Shown here piece after piece: positions 13,901 to 25,900 of a DNA stretch of 64,000 nt. Origin of the DNA: Holothuria scabra (lineage: Eukaryota; Echinodermata; Holothuroidea; Aspidochirotida; Holothuriidae); NCBI GenBank assembly GCA_037179385.1, contig CM074193.1, positions 46,281,082-46,345,081 of the forward strand. The letters are read 5' to 3'. Each line of letters starts with the position of its first letter. Within the stretch, counting starts at the first letter, position 1. The notes under the pieces were generated by a model that was not told the origin of the DNA, did no database searches, and saw nothing but the letters and a program-made list of their open reading frames with translations. The position numbers were made by a program, and so were the translations under genes.

Positions 13901-16900
13901 TCTGAGTGGGCCCAACCTTAATGTTTCAAAATAATTTGGCTGAGAATCGACGGCAGATTTCCTTTTAGCAGAAGTTCATTAGTTCATTGAGATTCTTCTC
14001 AGTCGTGTGATAATATACTGTTCAATAGCCACTTTTAATAAGGGATGGTACCAGGTGGGCGGGACCCATGTCCTTTTTAGGTAAAGGCTCCCCTCCATCA
14101 GAGATGTTTACAATTTTGCTCGAGACCTTTGTTGGGTAACATGTAAATCCCACGGCGACCAGTTTCATTGACGATATAGGTCTATATGACATGATTATGA
14201 CATGATCTCAACCCTCAAGGTAGGCAGATTTTTCCTGAGGAAACCAATATTTTCCAATTCAAAAATCCTTTAATTTTACATTTCAGTCAAAAATAGACAA
14301 CTTTCTTTCGGACATAAGCTCATTCCAAATAGTTATTTTTTATCCAGCACATGAATTTTATGCTGGAATTCAATGACACATCAACCTAAAGAGTAAGGTT
14401 AGAAGCAGTGGCGGCGCCAGAATGTAAAATGTGGGGGAAAGGCTAAGGGCAAGGGACAATGTTTGGGGCAAAACTTTTCCGGCGCAGCGCGAAACAGATT
14501 GCAAAGCGCCCGTTCCTGGGGTGTGGGTCCATGGGGCGAAGACTCCGGAAGCTCCGAGGTTTTCATATATCTCTAGATGAAAAATCTAGTCTCTGAAGAG
14601 GTATATTTTACGTTTAACCTTACTCCTAACTGACTTAACTTTAACTTGGCGGGATGGGGGCGGGGGGGGGGGGGGCAGGAAAAAATCGGGGTGGGGGAAA
14701 TGCCCCATTTTGCCCCGTACCCTGTAGCGCTGTCACTGGTTAGAATGTCACCAGACTGCACCATTCCAAGTGTTTTTCACAGAATTTTACTTTTATTATT
14801 AGACGGGAAAGCCCACTCCCGAACCCCACCCCCATATAGCAATCATGATCGCCGCCACCATTACAAGTAATTTAACGATGGGACGGGACCCATTCATAAT
14901 TGGTACTTTTGGACCACACCCAAGGTAAGATTGACTTCTCCTGCTTTAAAGGCTTCGGGCTGTGATGATGTCGATCAAAAGATTTTGATCCGTTTTTCCA
15001 AATATTCCCAAAATTAAAATCGTGGCTAAAAACTTTGGACACCCCTTACACTTAGTATGACCCTTCCCTAATTGGGACAGATAGTCAGAAGCAGCATTCA
15101 ACCCCAAACCAATGTCGAGAAACAACTTCCTATACGACTATCTTTTGGTACTAATGCAATGGTTCTGGAGACAAAGAATGTCACGCCTCACACCTTGTTA
15201 TACCTCACATTACAAACAGTACAATCCTCTATTGTTTTAATATTTCAGGTCATTGTACAGCGAGCTCTCTCTGCAAAGAATGTTACTCACGCTAAAGCTG
15301 CAACGGTGCTGGGGGGTTGGCTTAAACTTACCCCTTTCTTCTTAATTGTGCTACCAGGGATGGTTAGCAGAGCAATATTTCCAGGTAAGGTAATCATATG
15401 GGTGAAACCTTCTACGAGTTTTCTTTTCGTAGGACGGCAATGGCAAATCATTTTTCAAGGTTTAAATTTGTTTCAAAATCATGGTTAGGGTTGGAGTGTC
15501 GCAGACTAAAAATAATTGGCTTGTTCTTTGATAATCTGGTGTCAGGTTTGCAGAGAATGGATGGAAAACTGTCATTTTGGAGTGAGGGGTGTAACGTATA
15601 TTGATCAATTCTCAAGCAGCTGATTGGTCCGTTGGCATGGATTTTCCATTCCATTGCCGTCCTGCGAAAAAAATTGCTCGGTCGCCGGCTGCCTACTTAA
15701 CCACCAACCCATGCAAGCTCTTATGACCTTTACGACCTCGAGAAGACGATCTAGAGGAAAAATAAGAGGATTCTTGTAACTGGTTGGAAGAGCTTTTATG
15801 GGGTCGCAAGTTATAAACTTGAATAAAACGTTGCGATCACATCTTACCAGTTGCGAGCTGCGACTTGCTAGCTGTGACCTTTTACACGCTTTTCGACCAG
15901 CTTGCAACAAACCCTGTCCATTTATGCGAACTTGAGGTCGCAGGAGGTCCCATTGAGTTCGCAAGTGTTGGTCGCTCAGTTTAGTAGGTATCGAGATAGT
16001 AGCTGTAACAGTAACATTCCCGATGTATCCGTTGACAAACGCGATGCACATTTATCTTTGAAGGGTCCACATGGCCTTGTAGGCACCCGTTAAAAAGTTA
16101 GCTAGAGTGGATTTCACTTTTTGGAGTGAATTGTCACTCTCATGGAATGAATTCACACTATTCACTTTATTAGAGATTGACTACGTTCACTTTTTGTTTT
16201 AAGAGTGTAACATGAATTGGTAAAAACATTTATTTCCGAGTCTATCATATTTGAATTAACGTGGTAACTAGTAGCCATGCCTTATGACGGTTTCCGCAAA
16301 ATGTATTACTTCGAAACTACACAATCATAACGAGCGCCATCTTCCCGCACTATTCCATGTTCCGTCACAACTGTGCTTATTTTAAATTGCTTGTTTTGCG
16401 ACCGGGTCGCGAAGAAATTTTTTCCAGGACAAAAGGGAAATTTCATTCTAATAGAATTTTCAAATATGGTCCCCTTTGTCCTTGACTAAGAAAGTCTCCC
16501 CCACAAAAAAGGAAGGAAAAAAGAACGCAGTAGATTTTGGCTTAGTAGTGAACGTACCATAAATCATGTCAAACAAAGACTGTCGAGCAATGTGATTTTG
16601 TTTAAGACCGGTAAGTGAGAAACGCACAACACATGATTTATGTAAGAGCACGACGTAAGCCCTAAAAGGCAATTTCTTTTCACCCCAGAAGTTCCGGTCT
16701 CTTAAGTTATACTTATACCTAAGTCCCGCCCACAGCTGTCTAAAACACATCCTCATGTAGACACATCTCAAATTATTGCTTTAGGGTGAACATACAAGAG
16801 CCCAATGTGTAGACAGAGCACTCTCAGTATGATACACGCAGTGTAACATGAGCTGCAGTACTCTGCAGTTTTTGAATTTGCTGTCAATCAAAAGTCTGTG

Positions 16901-19900
16901 CCAATCGGAGGATTTCTGCAAACTTTACTACGAAAGTTCTCTTCTAAAGTCCTCTCGACTCTCGGCGAAACCAAACTTGAAACTGCTTTCCGAAGAAGCT
17001 ATTACGTCCAGTGATTGAAGGACATCACTTGACCAACCTCATGGCCCTGTAGAGACGATTTACATCATTGGTCTGTCTGGAATGGCTCCATTCTAGACTA
17101 TTTGGTAAGAACAGATACTTTTCTTAAAGTCCTCCCGACCCTCTTGCAAAGGGCCGTTCGGCGAAACCAAAACATTCACTACTTCCCGATTACGTCCACT
17201 GAAGGACAATACGTGACCAACCTCACGGCCCTCAGGCATTTACATCATTGGTCTGTCAAGCTATTACGTCCACTGAAGGACAACACTCAGTGTTTGCCCT
17301 TTGGAGGGCGTACTTGTCCATTTGGGACGTTAAGCTCCTTAAGGGAGCAGAACTCCTCCGGGAGTAATCGTTTGGTTTTCACCCCTTGGCTCTTCGCCAG
17401 AGAGTCGTGGGGACTTTTAGAAAAAAGGGACAACACTTAACAACCAACCTCACGGACTTCAGACCATTTTTATCATTGGTCTGTCATGTATGGCAGAACA
17501 AATACTTTTTTTTCTAAAAGTCCCCACGACTCTCTGGCGAAGAGCCAAGGGGCGAAAACCAAACGATTACTCCCGGGGGAGTTCTGCTCCCTTAAGGAGC
17601 TTAACGTCCCAAATGGACAAGTACGCCCGCCAAAGGGCAAACATTGAGTGGTCCCGCTCTAGACTGGCTGAATAGTATGGCAGAACAAATACTTCTGTAA
17701 AGTATAGGGTGAGAATTGACTGTCTTTAAAGTTTGAAAACCCTCAGACTGCAAGTCATTTTACCCGTCCCAGATTAATATCCTGTGAATTATTCAAGAAA
17801 ACTTGAAAGCAACATAGCCTTAATGGATTCAAGGTCCACAGAAACCATTGCACTGGGTTTCGAAGGAAATGAAATCAATAAAACCTGAAAGTTTCGAAAA
17901 GAATGTATCGTAATTTTCAAGGAGCAATTCTGAATCCAAATAAAATCTGCTCATTGTTGACACACCGACTGTATTTTAGCTGGAGTTTATGAAAGACGTA
18001 AAAGGCGGATCGTTTAACGCTCCTCTTCTTATGAAGGCTTTCCCCAGACTATTTCAATGGGATTTATCCTCCCTCTTGAGTTGTTTAAAGTAAACATACT
18101 GGTACTCGACTTTCTTAGTGTAAATAACATGTATGAGTTCTCCAAGTGTTCAGTTCGTTTCCCTCCGTTTTTAATGATTATAGGTCCCCCTTTAAAAGAT
18201 TCGCAGCTTTGGAACACGGACACAACAAAAGTATCAGAACTGACTGAACAACAATGTCAGTTCAACTGACATTGTTGTTCATGTACATACCTCGTTTCTT
18301 TAGTAACCACTTTTGTACCCGCAACCTCACTCTATAAAAAGGAAAAAAAAACTATTCGTTAAAATGTAAATATGAATAATGCATAGCGACACCCCAAAGT
18401 AGGTATTAATACATATTAGGGAGCTTCCGGACTGAGTAGGGGGGTCGAGTGGCAGAGTGGCGTATACCAGCTACTGTGTACCGATGTGTTTTACATGTGA
18501 ATCGGTCAAAATCCCGCTCGATGAATATGAGATTTTCTCCGGGTACCCCGGCTTTCCTCCCAAATGAGAGAAAAACCATTTGGCAGAAGCTTGCAGCCTC
18601 TAAAATCGGTTTTCCGCAGCCGACAAAGTCGGTTGCGCACCGGACTGAAACACCTTCGGGTGCACCAGCCGACGTTGTCTTTACCTTCGTGTATACAATA
18701 ATTAAAATCGATTGTCCAACCAACGAAGTCCGTTGCACTCTAAACTGAAGCACCATCGGGTGGACTAGTCGACTTTGTCTTTTTGTATACACTAATTAAA
18801 ATCGGTTTCCCAGCCGACAAATCGGTTGCGCGCCGGACTGAAACACCTTCGGGTGAACCAGTTCACTAACCAGCTAGCCGACGTTCTTTTTTGTGGATAC
18901 ACTCACTAGTAGGACAACTTAGACTACATAGACCAGGGAGCTGCATAGACTACGTAGACTTGACTTAGTTAAGCGTTAACTTAGATGAACGGCATGTGTG
19001 GGAGAGAAGTGTGGGTGGAAGTGGGTTTGGGCTGAAATTCGGTTTCATAGTGTGCATTGTGTCGTGTCCACTATTCTTTCGAACGAAAACAATTCCAGAG
19101 ATTACGGACACACACACACACACCCACACAGACACAAGAGTACAAATACACCTAGAATGGGATTACGAACGCACCCCCCCCCCCCACACACACATACAGA
19201 ACCATGAAGGAGGAGTCTAAGGTCAATGAGCAGTGGGGTAACTGCCGAGGTTCATGACGGGAAATTTGCCCCTTAGGGCCCTCACGACAAAGTGACTCCC
19301 TCTAGAAAATTTTAGAATGTTTATCAGTTCTGTTGAAAGAGAGAGAGAGAAAAAAGTAGAAATTTTCCCTTCGGCTTGTGACCCCCATCTGCTTTTTTAC
19401 CACGCCTACTGGTCATTCTTTAAATCCATAAAAGACTGAAATGACGGGTCTGATCTAAACTCCAAAGAAATTATATGGTAAAAAAGAATACCAGCCAGTG
19501 AGCCATAACTGGAAAAAAAGGCCGTGGCCGACTGGACTTGAACCAATTGATTGGAAACTGGGCTGTAAAATTCCATCTAGCCTAACCTAACCTGAACGTT
19601 CTGTGGAATTCAGTTGACATGTTTAGGTCTAGATATTAGCAATGGAAATTGACGTATACTCCATAAAAGTGAACTTGAAGCAAGCAGATGTAATATCACG
19701 GATTTCCATTGATGTTTATTTTTCTTAAATTAAAAGTTACCACCGATTTTATACGAGAAAATTTGATGTCTCTATACCATACATGCATCCTCGACAATGG
19801 AATTTACCTAATTAATACAAGGTCAAACCAGTTGTATGAAAAATAAATCCAAAACATTGAATGTCAATGTGAATCCATGATATCACAGCTGCTTGATTCA

Positions 19901-22900
19901 AATTGAAATTTTGCAGAAAACGTTTCACCTTCTACTGCTGGTGTCTCGAGAACCGAACATTAAGAATAAATGAAAATTTCACCAAAACGCTTAAATTATG
20001 TTTCACTGCATTACATCAAACAGAAAGTTGGCCCTGGACCGTTCTTTTTAGACTGAATATTTACACTTAAAGAGTGAAAATGACCCTTTTCGATTGCAAT
20101 TTTTCATTCCATATTAGACCTTCAGTGGCGTAGCCACGAGAAGGGGGGGGGTTAGAACCCCACATGACTCAACCTTGCAATGCAAAAGACACCCAAAATT
20201 GTTTTTTCTCTCTATCCATAGACTTTTCCCTCATGTCGTGCCCCAACCTCCCATGACACCAACCCCCCCCCCCTCCCCCATGACACAATCCTGGCTACGC
20301 GCCTGTAGACCGTTAATCCTTAATTTCTCTCTGAAAGCAGGATCTTCTTCACTGTGAAGAGCTTAGAGATGCGAGGTTGAAATGCAGCTTCTTTTGGAAG
20401 CAAAAGGCCTACAGTATTTACCTTTAATCCCCCTCCCCAAGCTTATACATAGAATGTATCTTGCTATGCTAGTGTCTTTCATTAAAAACAAAAGAAAAGG
20501 AAATTCAAGTAAGGATGGAATTTCCAACCTTTCAAATTTAAAATCTGAATAGAGCTTGTATGCCTTGTCGTATCGATTGGTTAGGAAGCTATTATTTATT
20601 ATACTTCTCTGTAGAATTTACAACACAAAACAAAATCACAAAAAACAAAACAAAACAAAAAACTACTTACTCAATCAAAAGTACGGAACATGGCAAAACT
20701 TAATATGAAAGTTAGTTTCTGACACCAGCTTTACGTAGTTTTTGGTTCATTAAATATTGATTCCCTAAAAACTCTAACTCCAACGCTAAGATGTCAACTG
20801 TATTTTATTTTGACAGGTATAGTAGCTAGCAAATCTACGATTTGGGTCGGGTGCCACATCTCCTTTAACCCTTTACCGTTGTGCTCCGATCGGGGCATAT
20901 TTGCGCGCCTCGGGAGTGGGCGGAAAAGCGGACGTAGCACGCCCCGCATCAGCTTCCGTCGGCCATTGACCCCGTAGCCTGAAACTATTGTCCCTCTCGT
21001 TGTTGTGGCCGAATTTTCGGGTAGCTACTCGCAGTTTCGGGATCCGCGTGAAACAGTAAAGATGGGTGAGAGCCGAGCTCTCCGCATGGGTCCAAAAGGA
21101 CCCAAACAACGGTAAAGGGTTAAGGGTGTTTTATTTATTGAAGTTAGCATGCATCTTACTGGAAAGAGTGACTCTATACCCACTTGTCATACTTGGCTTA
21201 TCGGGTAGATGTGCACTGTGTAACAAGGTGTTTCTTGATTGGCTGTTGCCATTGTATTGTATCGATTGTATTCTTTGTTCAGGTTAGGGATTAGGTTGGG
21301 GATTAGGGTTATCGTTAGCCAGTTAGGAAATTTCTTGTTAAACAGTGCGCATTACCCCCTTATTTCTGGAAGTTGAACAAAAAACTCCAGAGGAAAGTTA
21401 CCAAAATCCTATTCCTTTTTTCACCAAGTTTACTGTACACCGTTTGAAAAGTTAGAACCTATCCGCTAAGCATAAAAATGGTACAATAGAACCTCTTTTG
21501 CTTACTCTCTTTTTTTATTCACTTTTTACTTTATTTAGTTTAAGCAAAAAGCTTCGGAAATAGTATTTGCTTGGCTTTTTCAACCATGAATATCGCATAA
21601 TTACCGTTGGGGCACAATGAAGCTATATTTGTTAGGCTAAGCATTTTTCACTTTCCAAATCTTTATATTTTGGTGGCCCTATTTAGTGACAAAGACATAC
21701 CAAGTACCTCTCACACCTCTGAATTATAACTCACGATCAAGTAACAACAACCATTGAATTGTTTGAAGATAAAAGAAAAATTGAGGGGTGGTTTTCCTGG
21801 AATTCCGTAATTAAAACCCAAAGACAGCTCCAAAATTTCGTCGCAACACTCCAGTATATTGCAATATTTGCACTAAGCTTTCTTTCGTGAACACGGTACA
21901 GTGTACCGTGTTCACGACAAGTGGCACGGGGAGCGGACAGCCACTCCCCCCCCCCCCCCAAAAATAATAATAAAACAAAAAAACAAACAAACAAACACAC
22001 AAACGTTGTGTGTGAAGAATTTAAGTCAAAATCAATAGGAGTTTCCTTCAATAGCGAGTGAGGTAATCCCCGACCCTTAGATCACCCTCCATGTTAAGAG
22101 CTTATAAGTCTAATCCCGTCCGTTACGACTGACTTTCCCTAATCTCACGCACTCCCATTCACCTTAATATCTGTATGTGGTGACCAGTATGCTAATTTTG
22201 TTTTCTTGGGGTGATTCACAACATTGAACTATTTTGGCAGGTGGTTGATCATTTTTCACCATCCCCCCCCCCCCCGTATGAGGTGGTACGATCTAAGACA
22301 GCATCTAAGAGGACCGCTATCATCAGTTAATACATGAAGGCGTTAACCTGCGTTCAGGGGGAGTTTTTTCACATGTTCCGATCCAGCCTATGGAAGTTTT
22401 TGTGTAGTTTACTTTTTTTAAAACCTTCCAAGATACTTTCTCGATCACCCCCCTCCTTCCCACTTTTTGAAGTCTGGTACCGGAAACTTTTAGGGTAACA
22501 ACTTACAGACCTTCCAATATCGTCATTGCATGAGAGGCGGTTAGGCTTAAATACATCTGTAATTAATTAATTAATTGTGTGCAATATTTCTTTAGCAAGT
22601 GACGTCAACAATATTTCCCCGTGCAGATGAAGTAGCTTGCTCAACATCAGAATCGTGTGATGAAGCGTGTGGAAACCCAGCCGGTTGCTCTAACATAGCC
22701 TATCCAAAACTCATACTGGAACTTATGCCCACCGGTAAGCGATTGTTGTATTCATGTATACCAGCCTAGATATTATTAGATGGTGCCCATCTGGGGGCGA
22801 TGCGCACCCATCTAACCTTACTCATTTCTTTACCCATAATTTTTAAGATTGGTATGTTCCACAGGATATTCACTTGGGTTTAAAAGGAGATACAGTCAGC

Positions 22901-25900
22901 TAACGGACCAGCTTGAATTCTTGTATTAGACTATTCTGTTTCATGATTGGCCCTTGGGAATCACGTGTCTATAATTTACTTCCTCAATGGCGAAATTTAC
23001 GAAGAGTCACTGCTTTGTTTACTTTTAATACACAATGTCATAAAATATACATAGATGAATAAGCAAAGAAATTGTGAGATTACTAAAGGCTTTTGTTTCA
23101 AAATAAGTTTTGAGCGATTGTTTTCGCCCTTTAAACACACCAGATAGCAAATTTTGATTACCTTACTTCATATTACTTTATATTTCCGTCGTCATATCGC
23201 AAATCACGAAATTTGGGATTTCATGAAAGGAGCGAGGGGTGGGAGAGTAATCCTTCCCCTACAAAAAGGCTATAAATACGATTTTAGATCTCCGACTGCT
23301 TTCCGCCCACACCTACAGCCAAGGGGATGACTGGTTGGATGAAGACCCCTTCCAAATTGTCACTCCGACTGAGTCGTCAAATCCTTTCGAACTAAACTTG
23401 ACTCAAGTCGTGATGTTTAGACCACGTAGAAGCTATTAATAGAAACACTGTGCAGTGCTTTTTGAACCTGTTGCTGCAACATTTATATAGTAAATGGAAC
23501 ACAGTCGTTTCAGCAACATGATCGCTTGTGACGCCCCGGTCTCACTCTCTTCAAAGTCGGGGTGACATTGTCAGTGCCGTAAAGAATGCTTGAAGAATCA
23601 CAGCCAGTCACAATAGATCTATTTGCAATCTCCCTTCAACCATCATTACTCAGTGACTTTCGTGTACGAAGCGGGAGTAGGGGACGTCCCTGTCTCAACA
23701 CAAGTGAGCACAAGTGGAACAATCTGATACAATCCCAAACGCCCCGCAATGTACCCGAAACATACGACCCAAAAATAATAAAAAGTAAATAGAATAAAAT
23801 ACAATAAATTAAAAATAACTGAAATAAAAAATAGAAATAAAAGATAGAGAAGACTGGATGGGATGGACGCAATATATTCCGATAATTTCTGTTTCCTTTT
23901 CCGTTCCCGTTCCGAAAGGATCATCACTTCAATTGTGCAATCAATTGTGAACATGTGGTAAGACATGATTGATGTTGTTTCCCTAACAGGGACTGTAGAA
24001 CTTAAGATTACAGCGTCCTAATAGAATACTGCCCTCTCATTTACTGTCCTCTTGCTTCTGTGTAAATATAATGCTAAACTAATGATTTACTTTCATTTAT
24101 GGGTTTCCCCTAAAAAAATCGTTTAAACGACCGATAATAAGGCTAGACTTGCACTGTAGACCGTTCTGTTCTCGGTGCGACAATGGTAAAAAATTTGTTA
24201 ATTCAGCCCAGAATTCCCCTTGTTTCTTCTCCTAACCTGTGCTTTTGTCGTAACAGTTAATTGAACTATCGGATTGTTACACCAAAATTTGTATGTTACT
24301 GTCGATGATGGGACTATCAATTTAGTTGAGCCAATTTTGTATGAGGTTGGAGCCAAAACTTTGTTGTCAAGTAATTTATGTGTTTCTAAGGAATTCGCTT
24401 CATAGAGTATGGCTTTGTTATTGTTGATATATTATTCTCCAATTAAAAGTAGAGTTAAACGTCATATTAAGTGATGGTACGTTAGAGGGGTACTCATTTT
24501 GGAAATTTTGGTGAAATCTGCATTGAAATCTGATGTGTAGTTCTCAAAATATGAGCAATTTAACTTGTCACATTTTCAACATAAAGTGAACTTGTAGCAA
24601 GCTCATATGTCATCATATCCTCACATTAACAAACTGTCTTTCGTTTATCTCTAAAATTTACAGCCTATTTTCTCCCAAACAATCCCGTATTATCAAAATT
24701 AGATTGCATAAGTGGCAAGAGAACTTTACAAACTTTGCATTTTCCATAGGGAGGTCCAATTCCTCAAGGTCAACAAAACAGTGTGAAAAAACAAAGGGAA
24801 GCAAAACGTTCCTCGTCAATGTGAGGAAGTAATATAATCTCTTCTGCCCTTAAAGGCCCAGTTCCCTCACCCCAAACAGTACCAATTTTCCTAACCTTCT
24901 TACTTAAGCCCCTCCCACAATTGTCTGAAATTCATCCTCATCCAGAAACAATCTCAGTTTACAACTTCAAGGTGAGTATAGAAAAACTCGATGTATAAAA
25001 TCAAAACACTTTCAGTACATTTCATGCTGTGTAATATAAGCTTTGGTACTCTGCATTGTTTGAATTAGCTGTCAATCAAAGAGCTGAGCCAATTGAAAAT
25101 GTCGGTACCCCGCACCAAAATTGTAGGTTGGGATGAGAGGTTTGTCCCTAATTAAGCTCACTTTGGAATGCAAATCTAGTGACTTCATTTACTGATGTCT
25201 CGAGAAATAAGTCTCCGATTTGAAATGGAAATTTTGCACCACTGTGTAGATTTGGGTACTCTTTAACATGGGAAAATTATTTTTTTCTTACACTTCCCCT
25301 TTAATGATTACCATTTATTTCTTTTCCTCCTTTACACACCTTCGCTTTTCTTATTTTGGTAAATATGTTTTGTAACTGCAGTATTAATTCATGATTAAGA
25401 TCTTAACAGGAAAAACCTAAAAAATAAAAATTAATCATCACTCTTGGCTTCCTCATGTGCCCTTTTGGCTTTCCTTGCAGGTTTGCGTGGTTTGATGTTA
25501 GCTGCAATGATGGCAGCTCTTATGTCATCTCTTACCTCCATCTTTAATAGTGGAAGCACTATTTTTACCATGGACATTTGGCGCAGGATTCGACCACAAG
25601 CTTCCAATACTGAACTCATGACCGTTGGAAGGTAAACACACCCCTTCCCACCCCCACCACCGCCGCCGCCGTCGCCGTCGCCACCACCACCATCACCACC
25701 ATCACCACCACTCCCTTTCCCACCACCCCTCCCCACCGCCAATACCTCCACATTTTCAAGTTCAGCATTCCATATATACATGCGTACATACGTACATGGG
25801 TCATTCCATGAATATGGGCACCAATGGTTTTTGTTGTCCCGTTTATACTGTGGAATTTTATTTCAACAGATTTCGTATCAAGGATTTACATTTAATCTTC

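Larger units (their letters stand above)
15385..22626 (+). other. SLC5 intron (7.2 kb), longest and most repeat-dense
   Basis: It contains a foldback fragment (16100-16215), MITE C (16700-16925), the short-retroposon cluster (16930-17694), hairpin 18246-18280, a tRNA-type SINE with tandem tail (18440-18890), CA/C-rich runs (19104-19195), SINE 19485-19585, a hAT-like MITE (20123-20305), a piggyBac-like MITE (20865-21123) and palindrome 21886-21916. The 15.6-16.1 kb and 17.7-18.2 kb stretches and 21.2-22.6 kb are otherwise unassigned. Confidence 0.6.
22735..25480 (+). other. SLC5 intron (2.7 kb)
   Basis: Contains MITE D (22880-23135, minus) and MITE C (24862-25141). From 23.2 to 24.8 kb I see no recognised element; an AT-rich AAATAAA-like stretch lies at 23765-23850. 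Confidence 0.6.

Noticed and set aside
15605..16051. 148-codon open frame on the minus strand
   Set aside because: No family motif, lies in an SLC5 intron, and its composition follows surrounding non-coding DNA; length is within chance for this much sequence.
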